A DNA stretch of 64,000 bases, from assembly GCA_003255065.1 (NCBI GenBank), contig QAOA01000573.1, positions 593,854 through 657,853 of the forward strand, given 5' to 3'. This document shows, one piece after another, positions 45,757 through 59,070 of the stretch; position 1 is the stretch's first letter, and every line of letters begins with the position of its first letter. Position numbers and translations under genes: made by a program. The notes under the pieces are model-generated. The model saw only the letters and a list, made by a program, of their open reading frames with translations, was not told the DNA's origin and did not search any database. This stretch comes from Cercis canadensis (Eukaryota > Streptophyta > Magnoliopsida > Fabales > Fabaceae).

Positions 45757-47866
45757 AATACCAGCTATCGGATCAACAATGAGCAAAGAAAATCAGAAAG
45801 AAACAACAACAACAAAAAAATGCAGCAATAGAGTTATAGGAAGTGTGAAAGCATGAGGTGTGCCATTTTTCAATGTTGGGTCTATAGTTAATCCTTTGGG
45901 CTTCCTTTGGTTGCCTACATGAGAAATAGATTTTGTATCGGAGAAATTTTATTTCAATAAACTTCAAGTTCCATCACGTTGCGTTTGCATACTGTCAGAT
46001 AAGAAGAGCAAAATGAGGTTGACAGTTAAATTAATCTTCTGACTGTGAATTGTGAAAGACTAACAGCAACCAGCACAGCATTTCAGAAAATGAAGACAAC
46101 TTCAAACTCAAAGATGGCTATGCTTTTTGTGCAAAATGTCTAAAAGAGTTCATCCCATTTTGAATTTTTCTGCAATCTTTTATTGTTATTTTTTTTTTTT
46201 TTGGTAATTAGTCTATATTGATATTTGATTAGTAAGAAATTGTTCTCCCTTATGCTACGATTTAATAAATTAGGTTCCTTATTGCTATGATTTTGATTGG
46301 CACCGATAGATGAATTCAGACGATGAAGTATCAAACCACTCAACTAAACATGCTAGATTTCTAGTTTGATTTTGTTCTTTGTAAAGCCGTAAATGGTTCG
46401 TGCTTGGTAGGAAGAGGAAATAGCTATCTCTGCTCTTCAAGCATATATAATTAGCAAAAAATTTATTTTATTAAGTTTCTTTGTTCTGATAGAAAATGTA
46501 TGGGTTTCAGATTTTGTTGAAAGGCCCATCATGGGAAAAGAAAGGATTGAAAGAAATTTGTTTCCTTGGGCAAAACGGGCCCGAACTTAGTTTTGCCCTA
46601 CAAAAACAAGTGTTTGGAATTATGTGTACTATCATAAATTGTTCAGATAAACGAAAATCATTTTGGATTTTCAGAAAATTAAAAATAATTTTGGATTGGA
46701 TATTGGGCTTAAAATCCACAATAGAATCCTTTTTTTCACAATAATATAATGTATTTATGAGTTCAAATATGAAACTGCTTGGAATCCAAAAAACTAGGAA
46801 GTTAATCTTGTAATTTGTTTAGAATCTAGCTAGAATTTTGGACAAAATCATCAAGATTGATGATTCTTACATGGGTTTAAAAGGCAAATTAAGACGATTT
46901 TTGTAGCCTTCAAGGTTAGAACTTGGATAAATATACACAAGGCATATATCTACATTAATAGCAAATAATGGTCCCATATGAAGCAGATACAGGCCAGTTT
47001 GATGTAGAAATTAGTAATCATCAGACGGCCACCATGAAATTTGATGTAAACAAATCATTTTTCCTCGGCATTATGAAACTGATTGATGTTGAAGAGTCAT
47101 AATTGCCTAAGTTTTCTTTTCAAGTAATTAACACATTGCCACCTGAATTATCCAACATCTGCTTCATAATTAATACAAAACCATAAATTAAGAAATTGAA
47201 GTGAAAGAGACTTGGTAAAAGAGAATTAAGCAACATCCATTTCAAACCCCTTAAAAGGGGAAGAGGTGTAGTGAGAAAATTAACCAGTGTTTACTAGTGG
47301 TGCAAGCTTCCCACCAACTAGCTAATGATTCTAAAACACACAACAATTAATTAATCGAAGAAGGAAAAGAAGAGGAAGCATTAGAACTAATTAATTGACA
47401 TGACCCTAGCTAGTTATCCAAAAACCTCAGCCTAATTAAATGTGTAGTCTTCAAAAAGGTGAGGGGAAGTAAGGTCTTAATTTATAAGCTCTTTGCATTT
47501 ACTTTATATCCAGGGAAGTCAATTCCCGAACCCTTAATCCTCTCATTACTCTATTGGAATTCTGAGAAGGAATCATCTAAGGTGCGCTCTTGACTTCTCC
47601 CCATCTTGTATATAAGCGGAAGTTCCTCACACCTTTTGTTGTTTCTCCAAAATACCTCCCTTTATCCTTCTTCTTAACACTGCAACACAGACTACACAGT
47701 AAACATTAGTGAGTGACAGGTACTTTGAGCATCGAAATAGATGTAAAGCAAGATTGATACAATAGAATCAGGGTAATCTTGAAATTAACAAAAAATGGAC
47801 GAAGAATTATATATCAGGACTGTCTCATCTTACCACACATTAGTCTTGAATCTTGATTCTTGAAGC
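45757..47866. other. Convergent spacer between TMEM97-like gene and HDG2
   Basis: 2.1 kb, AT-rich. The ends should be 3' UTRs of the two converging genes. A short open stretch at 46496-46744 (and its antisense) has no recognisable similarity. Nothing else seen. Confidence 0.5.
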
Positions 47867-50800
47867 TCAAGCAGCTTCGCATGATAAAGAAGCCTTAATT
47901 CTCTCAACAGTGCACGCAATAAGATTATTAACTGTAGCAACAGATCCAAGAGAGAGCTTCGCTGTTGGAACTGAATCAACCAAAATTTGAAATGCAACAG
48001 TCAAGAGAGATCCACCATGTCCAGTTTCACCAATGCCACCTCCATGTGCTGTGGTTCCATCTGGGAGGATGGCAAATCCTGAAGGAAGAAGGGCTACATA
48101 GTCCGGGTCCCCTCCATTTAGAACCACGTTCATGGCAACAATATCTACAGGAGCATAAATAACAAAAGAGCCTGTTGAATCGGTGCAACTCTCTTGTAAT
48201 ATCAACATGTTGCTCTGGCTTGAATTGGCACTCTACAAGGTTTCAAGTTAGTTGAATATTAACTGGAAAATGATGACAATAGTTTAATGAATTAATTTGA
48301 TAAATAAGAAACATAATCAAGCATAATTAAGATGAACATACATTCACTCGAAGTAGAGACACACAATTTCCTGTATCTCGGCCATTAGCTATATGCGCCA
48401 TTTCTTGGACAACTCCACCGTTGGAAAGAATATCCCACTGTTATTGATTTTCCATGGATAGAAGGAGTTAGATGAATCGAAGAATATGAAAATTTAGTCT
48501 TAATAGAAATATTCAATAGAGATTAGTATAATCCATTAATACATGCCTTGAGCTTAATTTTCATTCAAGAAATACACCTTTCGTCTCATACTTTCATTTT
48601 TATGTCTTACCTTACTTTTTTCTGAGAGTTAGAAGGTAACTTATTTCTTTACTTATCCTTGTTTTTTTCTTTAAATTGTTGAAAATAATAAATCGTGCAT
48701 GACACTTTTGGACAACATTGATGTCAAGGTTATCTAAAGAAATGAGTAATGACCAATGCACACACAACAAGTGTTTAGTTCTTATTATTTATTTGAGTCC
48801 TTGATATGTACCTCACTTCTGGAGTTCTCATCACGGAGGAAATCGAAGACTCTCTTTGGAGGAACTGGAAGCCAAAAAGAAGTAGCAGCACTTAGAACAA
48901 TGCCAGGAGGTCTTCCTGGGTCATCTACACTCTTACGGGTCATGACCCTCACATCATCAGCACCAGTTCCAGAGAGTGTAGTCCACGTATGAGCAGTAGA
49001 AGCACTCACTCCAGCACAAAAGCTTATAACCATTCTCTCAGCAAGCTTCAACATACTCTTCCTGCCTTCTTGATTTGTTATAACTAATCAACAATAATTA
49101 GGGTTATCATTAGTTAGGATATCAAAAAGCCATAATTCACCGGACAAACACAAAATTAAACCTGTAAATTGAAGAAGAAATAATTAATTAATTAATTAAT
49201 GTTCATTTATAGTATATGTACCCCCAACTTCACCAGTGGGAATGTTTGTGGCCATGGCACTAGCAAGCCTTTCACATTGTCTATCTAAGGTTGCAACCCA
49301 ACGTTTTGCACCAAATGCATGTCCAGAGCTTACAAGCTGCTTGTACAAATTATGAACACCTCTGTCATCCACTTCCACATGCTCAACCCATGTAACCTAG
49401 GTCATGAAGTTAATGGTTAAGCCATATATTATATATATAGAGAACAAACCAGCCAATAACCAACATAGTTAAGTTTAAGCAACCATGCATAGGAGTGATT
49501 AAAAATATGATGCATTACCTTTGAGTAGCCATTTGGCATCTCTTGAATTAAGCAACCAGAAGGCCTTCTTCTACATCTCACCGAAGGACTAGGGCGCAAA
49601 TTATCCAAGGACACATCCACTACTGCCCATGTCCCATCCGCGTGCTGTTTACAGTACCTCACAAAATAACTCTCTCGAGTTGGAACAAGAGGTGAAGGTA
49701 CTTGTAACTCTGCTGTCATCTGCAGGATCAAATAATATATATTTGAATTTTTTATTTTTTTTAACTATTAACTGCAATCTTCAAAATTGTACCATTTAAC
49801 AGAGAAGAAAAATTAAGTTTTATAAATCTGTACCACTTGCAAGGCACCATTGTAGTTCCCAGCCACTCCTGTTGAGAGTACTTCCAGAGTCATTGCTCTT
49901 GAGACTAAACCAGAGAACACGGTGGACCATTGGTTCTGAGAATCATAACAAAATTGAATAAAAAAATCTAGAAAAATTAAAATGATTGAATATATAAATT
50001 GTAATTGCACAGAAGCCCTAATGAAGGGAAGAGGTACGTACCACATCCATGAGAATCTCAACAAGGTTAATGTGATTCATGATAACAAGAGCAGTTTCTC
50101 TTGAAGCTTCACATTTGAATCCAGTGGGTTTTGGACCAATTCCTCGAGGAAATGATCTAATGTATTCATCTTCGTTTAGCACAGCGGTAGAGCCATCTAG
50201 GGTGGTCATCCAAAGGGGCTCACCCATTTGTGCCATTCTGACGAGTTCCTCCATAGCTGCAACAGCAAGCTCGATTATCATTGGTTTATCAGCTTCAGTA
50301 GGTGCACTTATTGACCTAAGAAGATCTCCAGCTCCAAACATATCGCCACCACCCATCCCTGGCTGGCCACCAAAACCACCAACTCCAAGTTCTAGTGGGC
50401 GGGGAGGAACCGAAGGCGAAAGCAGTGGATAGTTCACCACAGGCTTGCCCACATACTTGGCCGCAATGGCGGAAATCCGATCAATCTGAGCATAAAAAGG
50501 CCACCAATTCAAGGGTTTAAGAATCATTGAATATAGTGACACAATATAATATAATAATAATATGTTTATAACCTAACAAGCTAATCACCGCCTTTAATCA
50601 TATATTTGGAATTTGAAACAAATTGATTAAGAATTGACCATTAATTCTGTACACGATGCATACATACATACATTCATTTCTCTTATTTCCTTCCCTCTTC
50701 AATCATTAACAACGTTCCCAATTCCCAAATTACATTTACTATTGTACCTCCTCTCGGAGCCGGGCATTTTCCAGCCTCAAGTGATGCTCATCAAAGGACA

Positions 50801-52228
50801 TTTCTCCAATTGCAGTTGGTCCACCACAATTCGGACATGAGGCATTGCTAAGAGCTTCCCTATATCTCATGTTGTCAGCTCTAAGCTTCTCATTTTCAGC
50901 TCTAAGTTGTGTGTTCTCTTGGCGCTCGTGCTGGGTCTGTCACAGAACAACACTTTCCTTTGTGAGCACCAAATCACAAAACCTTGGCAAGAAATGAGTT
51001 TGCATGCACCAAGGTTCCCAATTACCTTCATCTGCGTACGCTTGTTTTGGAACCAAAACTTGACTTGCAAAGGCTCTAACCCTAATTCTCTGCTAAGCTC
51101 CTTCCTTTGCTTATCATCTGGGTGTGGACACTCCTTAAAGAATCTGCAAAAGGAAGAAGGCCATGTCTAAATTTTAGCAACTGAAAATTTAACATGAACA
51201 CTAACTAGCTAGTGGGTTTCAGTTTCCTTTATTTCTGGGTTAAAGTTAAAGCATATATAGCTTACGATTCCATTTCCTGGATCTGGTGCTGGGTATGGCG
51301 GTGGTAGCGCTTCTTCTTGGGTCGTGGGTCTTGGTCGTCGCCGGAGGCACCTTCAGGGTTGTCGCTGCCGGACTTGGTGGCAGTGTCGAAGTCATCGTCT
51401 CGGATTCTGGGGACATCGCTTTCGGGTGTGTCTTGAGCCATGTCTAGTGGGTGGAGCTGACCTTCCATCAAGTTTGGCTGGAACATCATTATATCTACAG
51501 ATCTTTAAGATTCCGAAGGCTTATGGTTTTTCAATCTAAACAAAAACAATACGAGAAGTAGTACACTCAAGAAAAATGAAACACAACACAAAAACTAGCA
51601 TTTTTCTATTTTCTAACATACAGACACCATAAAATTCTATTCTATTTTGATATAATTAAGTTAACTATATGTTTAAATATACAAAAACAAAAACATATAT
51701 AAGCATTTGATTTGACTAGATTTTTGTAGGGGAGACCCAATACTAAAGTAATTAAGTAGCTTTAAACTGAGAGGGGAAGAGAAAGGGATAACGCGTTTTC
51801 CGAGTATCGAGAAGGATTTTCCTGGTACAGCAAAGCCAGTTCGCTTGGCTTGCTAGCTCAACACAAAATTCACTATATTACTAGTTGGAGTTAATTGGAC
51901 GACTTTTGATGTTCTTTTGAAAAACATAGTAGCAAGAATGCCAAGAGAGAGCAGAGAAAAAATGGGAATAATTAATATCTAGAGTCTAGACAAAAATCAA
52001 ATTAGCATAGGGTTATTTCAGAAAATAATGAATGAAAACTAAATTGTTTTTTTTTTAAAAAAAAAAAGGGGGAAAAATCGGAAGAGCTTAGAGAGAAAAA
52101 TTTAAAGGAAGTGAAGCACCGACCTGTCCAAGAGAGAGACCTGAAGATGATCCAAAGCCACCAACGCTGCCGTTTCTTCCAATCATAGAGGGCATGTTTC
52201 TCGCCGGAATCATAATCCCGGCTGGCAT
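47867..52228 (-). CDS. HDG2: HD-ZIP class IV homeodomain transcription factor (HDG2-like)
   Basis: Eleven exons on the minus strand: 52228-52124, 51477-51266, 51143-51026, 50936-50748, 50485-50042, 49935-49834, 49719-49519, 49396-49222, 49083-48812, 48437-48342, 48232-47867; 759 aa. A nuclear regulator of epidermal (L1-layer) cell identity; Arabidopsis HDG2 promotes trichome and stomatal differentiation. Domains: N-terminal [15 protein letters not shown] segment, acidic linker, homeodomain about 89-148 ([25 protein letters not shown]), plant zipper-loop-zipper about 150-230 with CPNCGG at 179-184, START domain from about 270 ([16 protein letters not shown]) and the C-terminal HD-SAD region ending SLSCEAA. 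Best match by recall is HDG2 (At1g05230) over PDF2/ATML1; flanking TMEM97 and GLR3.4 support it. All borders are GT-AG with consistent phase. Confidence 0.95.
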
Positions 52229-52364
52229 ATTTCAAATCCCAAAAGGACCAAATACTCGTACGATATATATAACTCAATCTCTCTCTCTGTTTCACTAAAC
52301 TTTTAGTTCTCTTAAAAGATAGAAGCCACTAGCGAGCGAGGGCTAACTGGGTTATCTGAGGGCC

Positions 52365-52371
52365 TTATATA
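52365..52371 (-). promoter_or_regulatory. TATA box of HDG2
   Basis: Reads TATATAA on the minus strand, 137 bases before the start codon, predicting a 5' leader of roughly 105 nt. A CT-rich leader follows, typical for this family. Confidence 0.6.
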
Positions 52372-55300
52372 GAGAGCTTGAAAGCTGAGTTATTTGGAAT
52401 CTGCCAGCGGTCTGAAAAGTTAATGGGTCACTGCAATAAGAAAAGAAAATAATACAGCATGAACACGGAGGCAAAGGCAAAAACGTGACCCAAAAAAAAG
52501 GGTCTCGACCTTACACAAAAGAAAATTGCATAAAAATGCCAAGGAAGATGGCGTTGAGAATATTCTGATTTGGCTTTGGACAGACCAAAATCAACCCCAA
52601 ACCAAATGAGAAAAATTCTATATAAAACGCCCGCGAAGATCTCGTTGAATCCAGCTAAGCTCCTTGTCTTTCTATTTCTTCCAGCCCTACCGTTTCTTTT
52701 CTCATTCTAGCCCTATGTTATCTGCACCAAGAAACCAACTTAGAAAAAAATGTCAGAATCATAAACATTATCAGATAAAGATGCAAAGGGGGGGGTTCCT
52801 TTTACAAAACCAGTGATCTTAAAACTCTATGATATACCAAGTCAAGTCCTTCTTGGGTTGTGCAAAGATTTGACTTACCAGTGAGTTGTAGCCCTTAATA
52901 GGTTGATTTAGATCTGTTTTGGGGGCAAGCTTTGAGTACCCTTTCTAAAGGTGCATAACAAGTTTTCAACACAGTTACGGTAAGCGAAGGGATGTGAGGT
53001 GGGAAGTGATGGGTTAGAGAAAAAAAAAAAAAAGTTCTTTACACAGAGGAATTGAAGCGGAAGAAGAAGATGCAGAATCAGAGAGGGACAAAGGAAATGA
53101 AGGAGGAGAGAAGGGAAGGAGAAAGAGGGAACAGATGGAGAAAAATGTGGCAGCGAAGAGTAATTGCAGAGCGTATTGAGAGGGTGCAATTGCATTTAAT
53201 GGTATGAGAAGGAGGTGTAATTGCTAGAGAGAGAGAAAGAAAGCATATTTTTTGTGTATTATAAAAAATTTTGCCCCTTGGAGAGGAGAGTTGATGGTGC
53301 AACGAATGACGGCTACCAAACTCTTTAGTTTTTCTCCTCCTCCATTTTTCTCTTCAAATTTACATATGCATCCACATTCTACCATATACTATATAACCCT
53401 GCTTGTGTATAGCTTAAGATCCTTTCTCCAAAATGCATATAAAGACATAAAAAAAATAAAAAAGGATATCAAAGACAAACACCTTTTTTTCGAACTGTGT
53501 AAATGATATTGTTTTTGTGTGGTAAATTTATTGACATATGAACAAATTGATGTAATAAATGCTATTAATTTTGAAACCACCATCTACATATTACACCTCA
53601 AGAAATTTTGTTGGAGTAACTAGCTACCTGTTTCTATAGTATGTTGATTATTGGTACAAGAATTAATATTCAATCATATAATTAGAACTTCATTAAAAAA
53701 AATTGGATACTGAAACAAGTGACAATAAGGATTGTATGTTGGATAAAAGATATGGATGGTGTTCTATTTCATTGTACTAACAAATTTAACCACACTCGTA
53801 TTTAGTATAGTATTAGTTGCATTTAAAAAACATAGATAATAGTTGTCCACGGCTTTCACCTGCAGTAAATTGAAATGAAGGAAGAGAAAGGGGAAGAAAC
53901 CCAATCCACGTTAATTACCTGATTTTATTTTATTATGAAGCCGCATTACTTATTTCAAAATATAAAAAATGCATCCCCGGATTTATCTAAAGCATCACAC
54001 AGATTGGGCTTTGCATCATCTTAATCATTTTGACATGTTACCATCCCACGTTTATTGTAGGAAAAATGACTCTTTAGTTTCAATATCCTCTCCCTCTCTT
54101 TCTTGCTTATTGGGTAATTTTCAGTTGAAATGCATGAAATACCAAGAATGGTGTCAAATATCTTTTCGAGTAGCACATTAACAGTTAAGACTTTGAACAT
54201 CAATATTTTAAAATAAAATAAAAAATGTTAACTGTTGAGTCAATAATTTTAAATAATTATTCGTAAATGGGAAACCAAATAGATTAATATGGCTGATGGC
54301 ATCCTGTGGCAAAGAAAGACAGCATTTATGAACCTAAAAAGTTTGAAATAAATAAGAAGAATTAGCGAAGACTATATATGAAATAACTGATTCCATGACT
54401 ATTCTTCATATTTATTCCATGTTTCTTGGAAAATGAATTTCATAATATGTTTTATTTGTATCACATCATCCACATCAATGCCTTTGAGAAATGGATGCCT
54501 TGATAATACGGTTTGATTCTCGGTTCCCATCAGTTGAAAGAAAATCATGACATCATATTCATATATAAAATGCTCTTCAACTTCTTTTTTTTTCAACGAG
54601 ACTCTTCAATTTCATTGTTGCTGCTGTAACATAACTGGTTGTTGCATTATTGAAAAAGGAAAGAGATAAAAGTATATATATACTATGTCTTTGAGAGGAT
54701 AATGTCCAAACTACGAAATATTTTCGTGAATTAAATGAACCCAACAAGGTTGTTCTTCAATAATCATTTTGGTATTAAATCACGACTCTGTCAGATATGA
54801 TAATATCATTGTCAATTATAAAGAAGGAAACAAATTTGTAGGATATTAGCCCTTACCATAATTGTTCAACATATACTAATGCATTTATTAGAAAGTGAGA
54901 AAGCTGAAAGGTATTAAATATAAATTCCAGGAAAACATGACACCCGTCTGTGACGCAAATTAGTGACAGCATCCCCAATTTATGAGCTTCAAGAGCTTTT
55001 CCTAGAAAATTTCAAGTGTATATATACATGCATATTAAATCACTCATTGACCTTTGCCTTTTGCCGTTTTCTTTTTCCATCATCAATGTGTTCTGCAACG
55101 TTGAAAATTGCCATATTAGAAGCACAGCACTAAAATTATGCTGATTTTCACAAATGGGCATCCAATCTCCCTCTTAACAATGTAACAAAACCCTATTGAT
55201 AATAGATTTGTGAACGTTTTATCAATATCACCTAGCTTGTTTCCTATGTACTTTTTGAGTGAGAAGTTAGATTAATTAGGTGGGTGAGATATTTGCATCT

Positions 55301-56087
55301 TAAAAATGAGAGAGAATATGTCTTTACTGAGGTAGTGATGATAATATATATATGGGATACGTAGTAGACGGAGCTTCATAAATTAGGGTTTAGTACGTGC
55401 GAGACAAACTGTGATTTTTTTTCCCACAACCGACCAAAAAACAGGATATGAATAACAAGAGAAGATAGGGGTGCAATGCATGGCAATGTCACGAAATGGT
55501 TATTGTTTGGCACTAATGCTAATCATCGTAAGATTCCCATTCAACTGAGGCAGGGACTTTTCCCATACAAAGCACACGCCCTTTCCCTGCAAATTTTTGC
55601 TTCCCTCTATTAAATGGCTCTGAGACACGCAGGTCTTGCATGGCCAAGCCCATTTACTACGCTCATGTTTATCTTGCACTTGCACGCCCCCGTTTAAATT
55701 TTCACGTCTCTATTTTATTTTCGTACTCAATTATCTGTTCATAAAAATTTGAATAAAAAAAAAAGAAAAAGAAACGAATTCATTGAAGCGCGTGAACGGT
55801 GTGGGGCCGGAGCCCAGCTTTGGACTTGTGTTGGTCCCTCCCTGCCTCGGTAAATTAGCCCTTTACCTTTGGGCCGAAGTCAAAGTATCAAACACAGCGT
55901 TTCATTCGATGCTAGCCACTCACAACTACTTAATTACTGAAGTGAGGACCCAAGGATGTCGTGTGAGGGGTGGGGGGTGGGTGGGGTTTTAGCACTTTTA
56001 CTTTTGAGTTAGAAGTTTCACTTTGCTGCGTATAAAAGACGGTATGCTACCCAACCTCTTCCAGGATGTTATTATTTTACTCTTTTT
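52372..56087. other. Upstream region of HDG2; no gene recognised
   Basis: Promoter-side DNA. About 52900-53300 is rich in GA/CT tracts, and 55700-55990 is locally G-rich with short open stretches in both strands that resemble nothing I know. Remainder is AT-rich. Confidence 0.5.
53191..53198 (-). promoter_or_regulatory. Candidate L1 box (TAAATGCA) upstream of HDG2
   Basis: The 8-bp consensus bound by HD-ZIP IV proteins themselves, about 0.96 kb before the start codon. Two more exact copies on the same strand lie at 53818-53825 and 54880-54887. In AT-rich DNA some matches are expected by chance. Confidence 0.45.
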
Positions 56088-56398
56088 ATATGAGATTTTG
56101 AATGAAATTTAATAAGATTTATATTATAATTTTAATATAGTTACAAAAATTTTTAAAAATTAAATTATTTAATATATGTTAAAACACATAATTTTTTATA
56201 AAATATAAAAATGATATAAAATAAAAAAAATATGTTAAAAAATAAATTTAAAAATATTATTTTTTGACACTTTTTTTATATTGTATTATTTTTATATTTT
56301 ATAAAAAATTATATTTTAATACATACTATGTAATTTAAATTTTTAAAATTTTTACAACAAAACTAAAATCATTAAGTGAATATCATTTAAACTATCGT
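56088..56398. mobile_element. AT-rich foldback MITE, copy b
   Basis: Same family as copies a, c and d. The left half (TTAATATATGTTAAAACACATAA region) is mirrored by the right half (TTTTAATACATACTATGTAA region) around a TTTTTTGACACTTTTT centre. No coding capacity. Confidence 0.65.
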
Positions 56399-56835
56399 AA
56401 AAAAAATAAAAAATAAAGAAGTTGAACTATGCTTTGTTCGAACGCTCTTTTTCTTTTATTTTTTTCTTTTTACTGAGGTAACAGCCTTTGATAGTGCTAT
56501 CGTAAGTTCGTAATTTTGTGACCGCTTTGACTATTTAGATTAATATGTGCTCTCTATTTTTATTTTTTATTGAGGTAACAGCCTTTGAGTAGTTATAATA
56601 CGTAATTTTATGTTTCTTTTTTACCAAAAAAATTGTAATTTTATAATTTTCTAATTATCTTTTCCTCACCATTATATGACATTCAAACAAGAAAAAAGAA
56701 AAATATTTTTATAATTTTCAATTTAATTTCCTTATTTTTTTTGTTGTCTTTCCACTCTTATTTTGTTCCAAAGTGTTAAGAAGTTTTCTCTCACTGGTCA
56801 TGAATTTCGTGATGTGGACGTAGCGCATGTATTTA

Positions 56836-57172
56836 ATTGGGTGAGATCTAAGTCAATGTAATTTTAGTGTCATTACGAAGAACTCAAAAAATTAAGTTAT
56901 TTAGTATGTATTAAAATACATAATTTTTTATAAAATGTAAAAATAACATGATATAAGAAAATATGCCAAAAAATAAATTTAAAAAAGTTATTTCTTGGCA
57001 CACTTTTTNGTAAATTTAAAAAAGTTATTTTTTGGCACACTTTTTTATATTGTGTTGTTCTTATATTTTATAATAAATTATGTGTTCTAACACATATTAA
57101 ATGACTCAATTTTTTAAAATTTTTGCAATGACACCAAAATTATTAGGTGAGTCTCACTCGAACCCACCCAAC
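56836..57172. mobile_element. AT-rich foldback MITE, copy c (best-preserved ends)
   Basis: Ends are inverted: left TTGGGTGAGATCTAAGT and TAATTTTAGTGTCATT, right the inverse of TTGGGTGGGTTCGAGTGAG and AATTTTGGTGTCATT. The centre contains the N at 57009 between two 35-base near-copies (56974-57008 and 57011-57045), probably an assembly duplicate that inflates its length. Confidence 0.7.
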
Positions 57173-57261
57173 TAAAGGAATGTAGCGCTATAACCTTTAG
57201 CATAGTGCTAACCTATTTAAATGATGGTAATTTAAAAGGTGGTTATTCTTTCTCTTTTTAA

Positions 57262-57485
57262 TTAGAGATTTTAATAAAATCTACAACTTAAATTTAGTGT
57301 GATGGTAAATATTTTCAAAAACTAAGGTAAGCAATATATAAAGTGTCAAAAAATTTATTAAAAAATTATGTAAAATAATATTTTTTAATACAATTAAATT
57401 CAAATTTTTATCAATTAAATTCACATTTAAATGACTCAATTTTTTTAATAATACTAAATTTAAACTCTGAGTCTATTAAATTTTC
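57262..57485. mobile_element. AT-rich foldback MITE, copy d (degenerate)
   Basis: Shows the same outer motif (AAATTTAGTGTGATGG at left; ATAATACTAAATTTAAACTC at right) but a shortened, diverged interior. It lies about 90 bp after copy c. Confidence 0.45.
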
Positions 57486-59070
57486 GCAATTAAAATGTAG
57501 GTAACACTACAATCTTTTTTTATGAGTGGTAGCTTAGCAGCTACTAATTTAAAAATACTTAAACTGGAAAGAAATTTTCGAAATCTATGTCAAATTTCCT
57601 TTTCCCTAAAACAAATTAGCATGTACATATACGCTCCAAATATGATATTTAAGAAATAATTACTATGTGATTTTGAAAATTAATTCCATTTAGGCAAGGA
57701 AAAGTGGAGAGCGTGTGGGCTTATGATGGAACCGCGTGGTTATGCTTTATCGTTTTGCGGGATTTACATAAAGAAAGAGACGTACATACGCATGTGATGG
57801 CAGCTCATCATTCAGAGTGAACCCGACGTATCCTATGGTGCACGTCGCTACTTGATGAATTTTATCATCACCATTATCATCATACGACACGCGCTCAAAT
57901 CAGACGGTCTACATATCGGTAACATCCTCTTCCAGCTGGCCACTCCATTTTATTCACTTTCGTTTTCCTCTATTTTTTTAAAGAATTCAAAAGAACACTA
58001 GTTTAGTTCCTCTAGTACTGTTTATGTGAAGTTTGATCTATTCATTTTGTTTCTATAACTTTTTTTATAGGATATCTAATATTGTGACAATTAATCACAT
58101 ACTAAGTGAATGATAATCACATAGAATTGAAATGATACCTAGATAGTAGATAGCTTTGGGAAGAGGAATACTAAAGAAAAATCACATAAATTAGAAGAAT
58201 ACCTACTAATAGTAGAATTAATTTACATCTACTTATAATTGATTTTACTCCTTGGGAACTATAATCTCATTTATGATGATGAATTTTATTTGTGAAAAAA
58301 TTATTTTCTTATGTTAAGAAATAAATTATGGTATAATATGGGCTATAATCACATATTGTACTCATTAACTACATATTGAATGAAGGACAACCACATACAA
58401 TTTATACAAGACCCATATAAAAATTAAGGATAACCACATACGTCTTGGTTTTTTTTTGGGGGGAGGTGATTTCACCTTAATAAACCAAAGGTAGTGTGAT
58501 GCCATAAAATATTGCCTTTCACAACTTGAGATAGTGTTTGCTTTTTATTATATATTATGAGTTTGTTATTATATGATCAAATAATGCACTTAATATGTTT
58601 GCTTACGATTCTTATTATTGTCTGAAATAATTAAAATTCAAGTAATCAATATCATCCTTACCCCTAAAGGCTTATATACGCTAGCATGATATCTACATAA
58701 GAATACTTAGGACCCTTTAGTGTTAATCTTACAAAAATGGATGATTGGCCATTTAAGAATTATATGATTTTTTGTGAAATGTTTATCCATAATTAATTAA
58801 ATATTGATCCCCCGCGGAGACGGTTTCAAATTAAAGGCACCTTGTTGATTCATTGTACTTGACAATTTCAGTTGAAGAATAAAATTGTTAATGGAGTCTT
58901 CATTGTACAAGGTGGTATTTCAACAATGATTTGTGTTCAAACTTCATCCAACAACCAAAATAACTCTAATAGTTCCATTTAACATCTTGAAGAGACTTTA
59001 TCAGTTAATTAATCCTATACTTTTAATATTTTTTTATGATAATTTAATAGTTAGTCTTTAGTATGAGTAT
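57486..59070. other. AT-rich region without recognisable genes
   Basis: 57690-57960 is less AT-rich than its surroundings but holds no convincing exon. 58080-58440 has scattered repeats of an ACCACATA/ATCACATA motif, too degenerate to classify. Confidence 0.4.

Noticed and set aside
52908-53302. Minus-strand open frames upstream of HDG2
   Set aside because: They arise from CT-rich low-complexity DNA in the promoter region and encode Ser/Leu/Pro-rich low-complexity sequence.
55783-55992. Open frame of 69 codons in a G-rich stretch
   Set aside because: No homology recognised, no neighbouring exons or splice sites that extend it, and composition explains the lack of stops.
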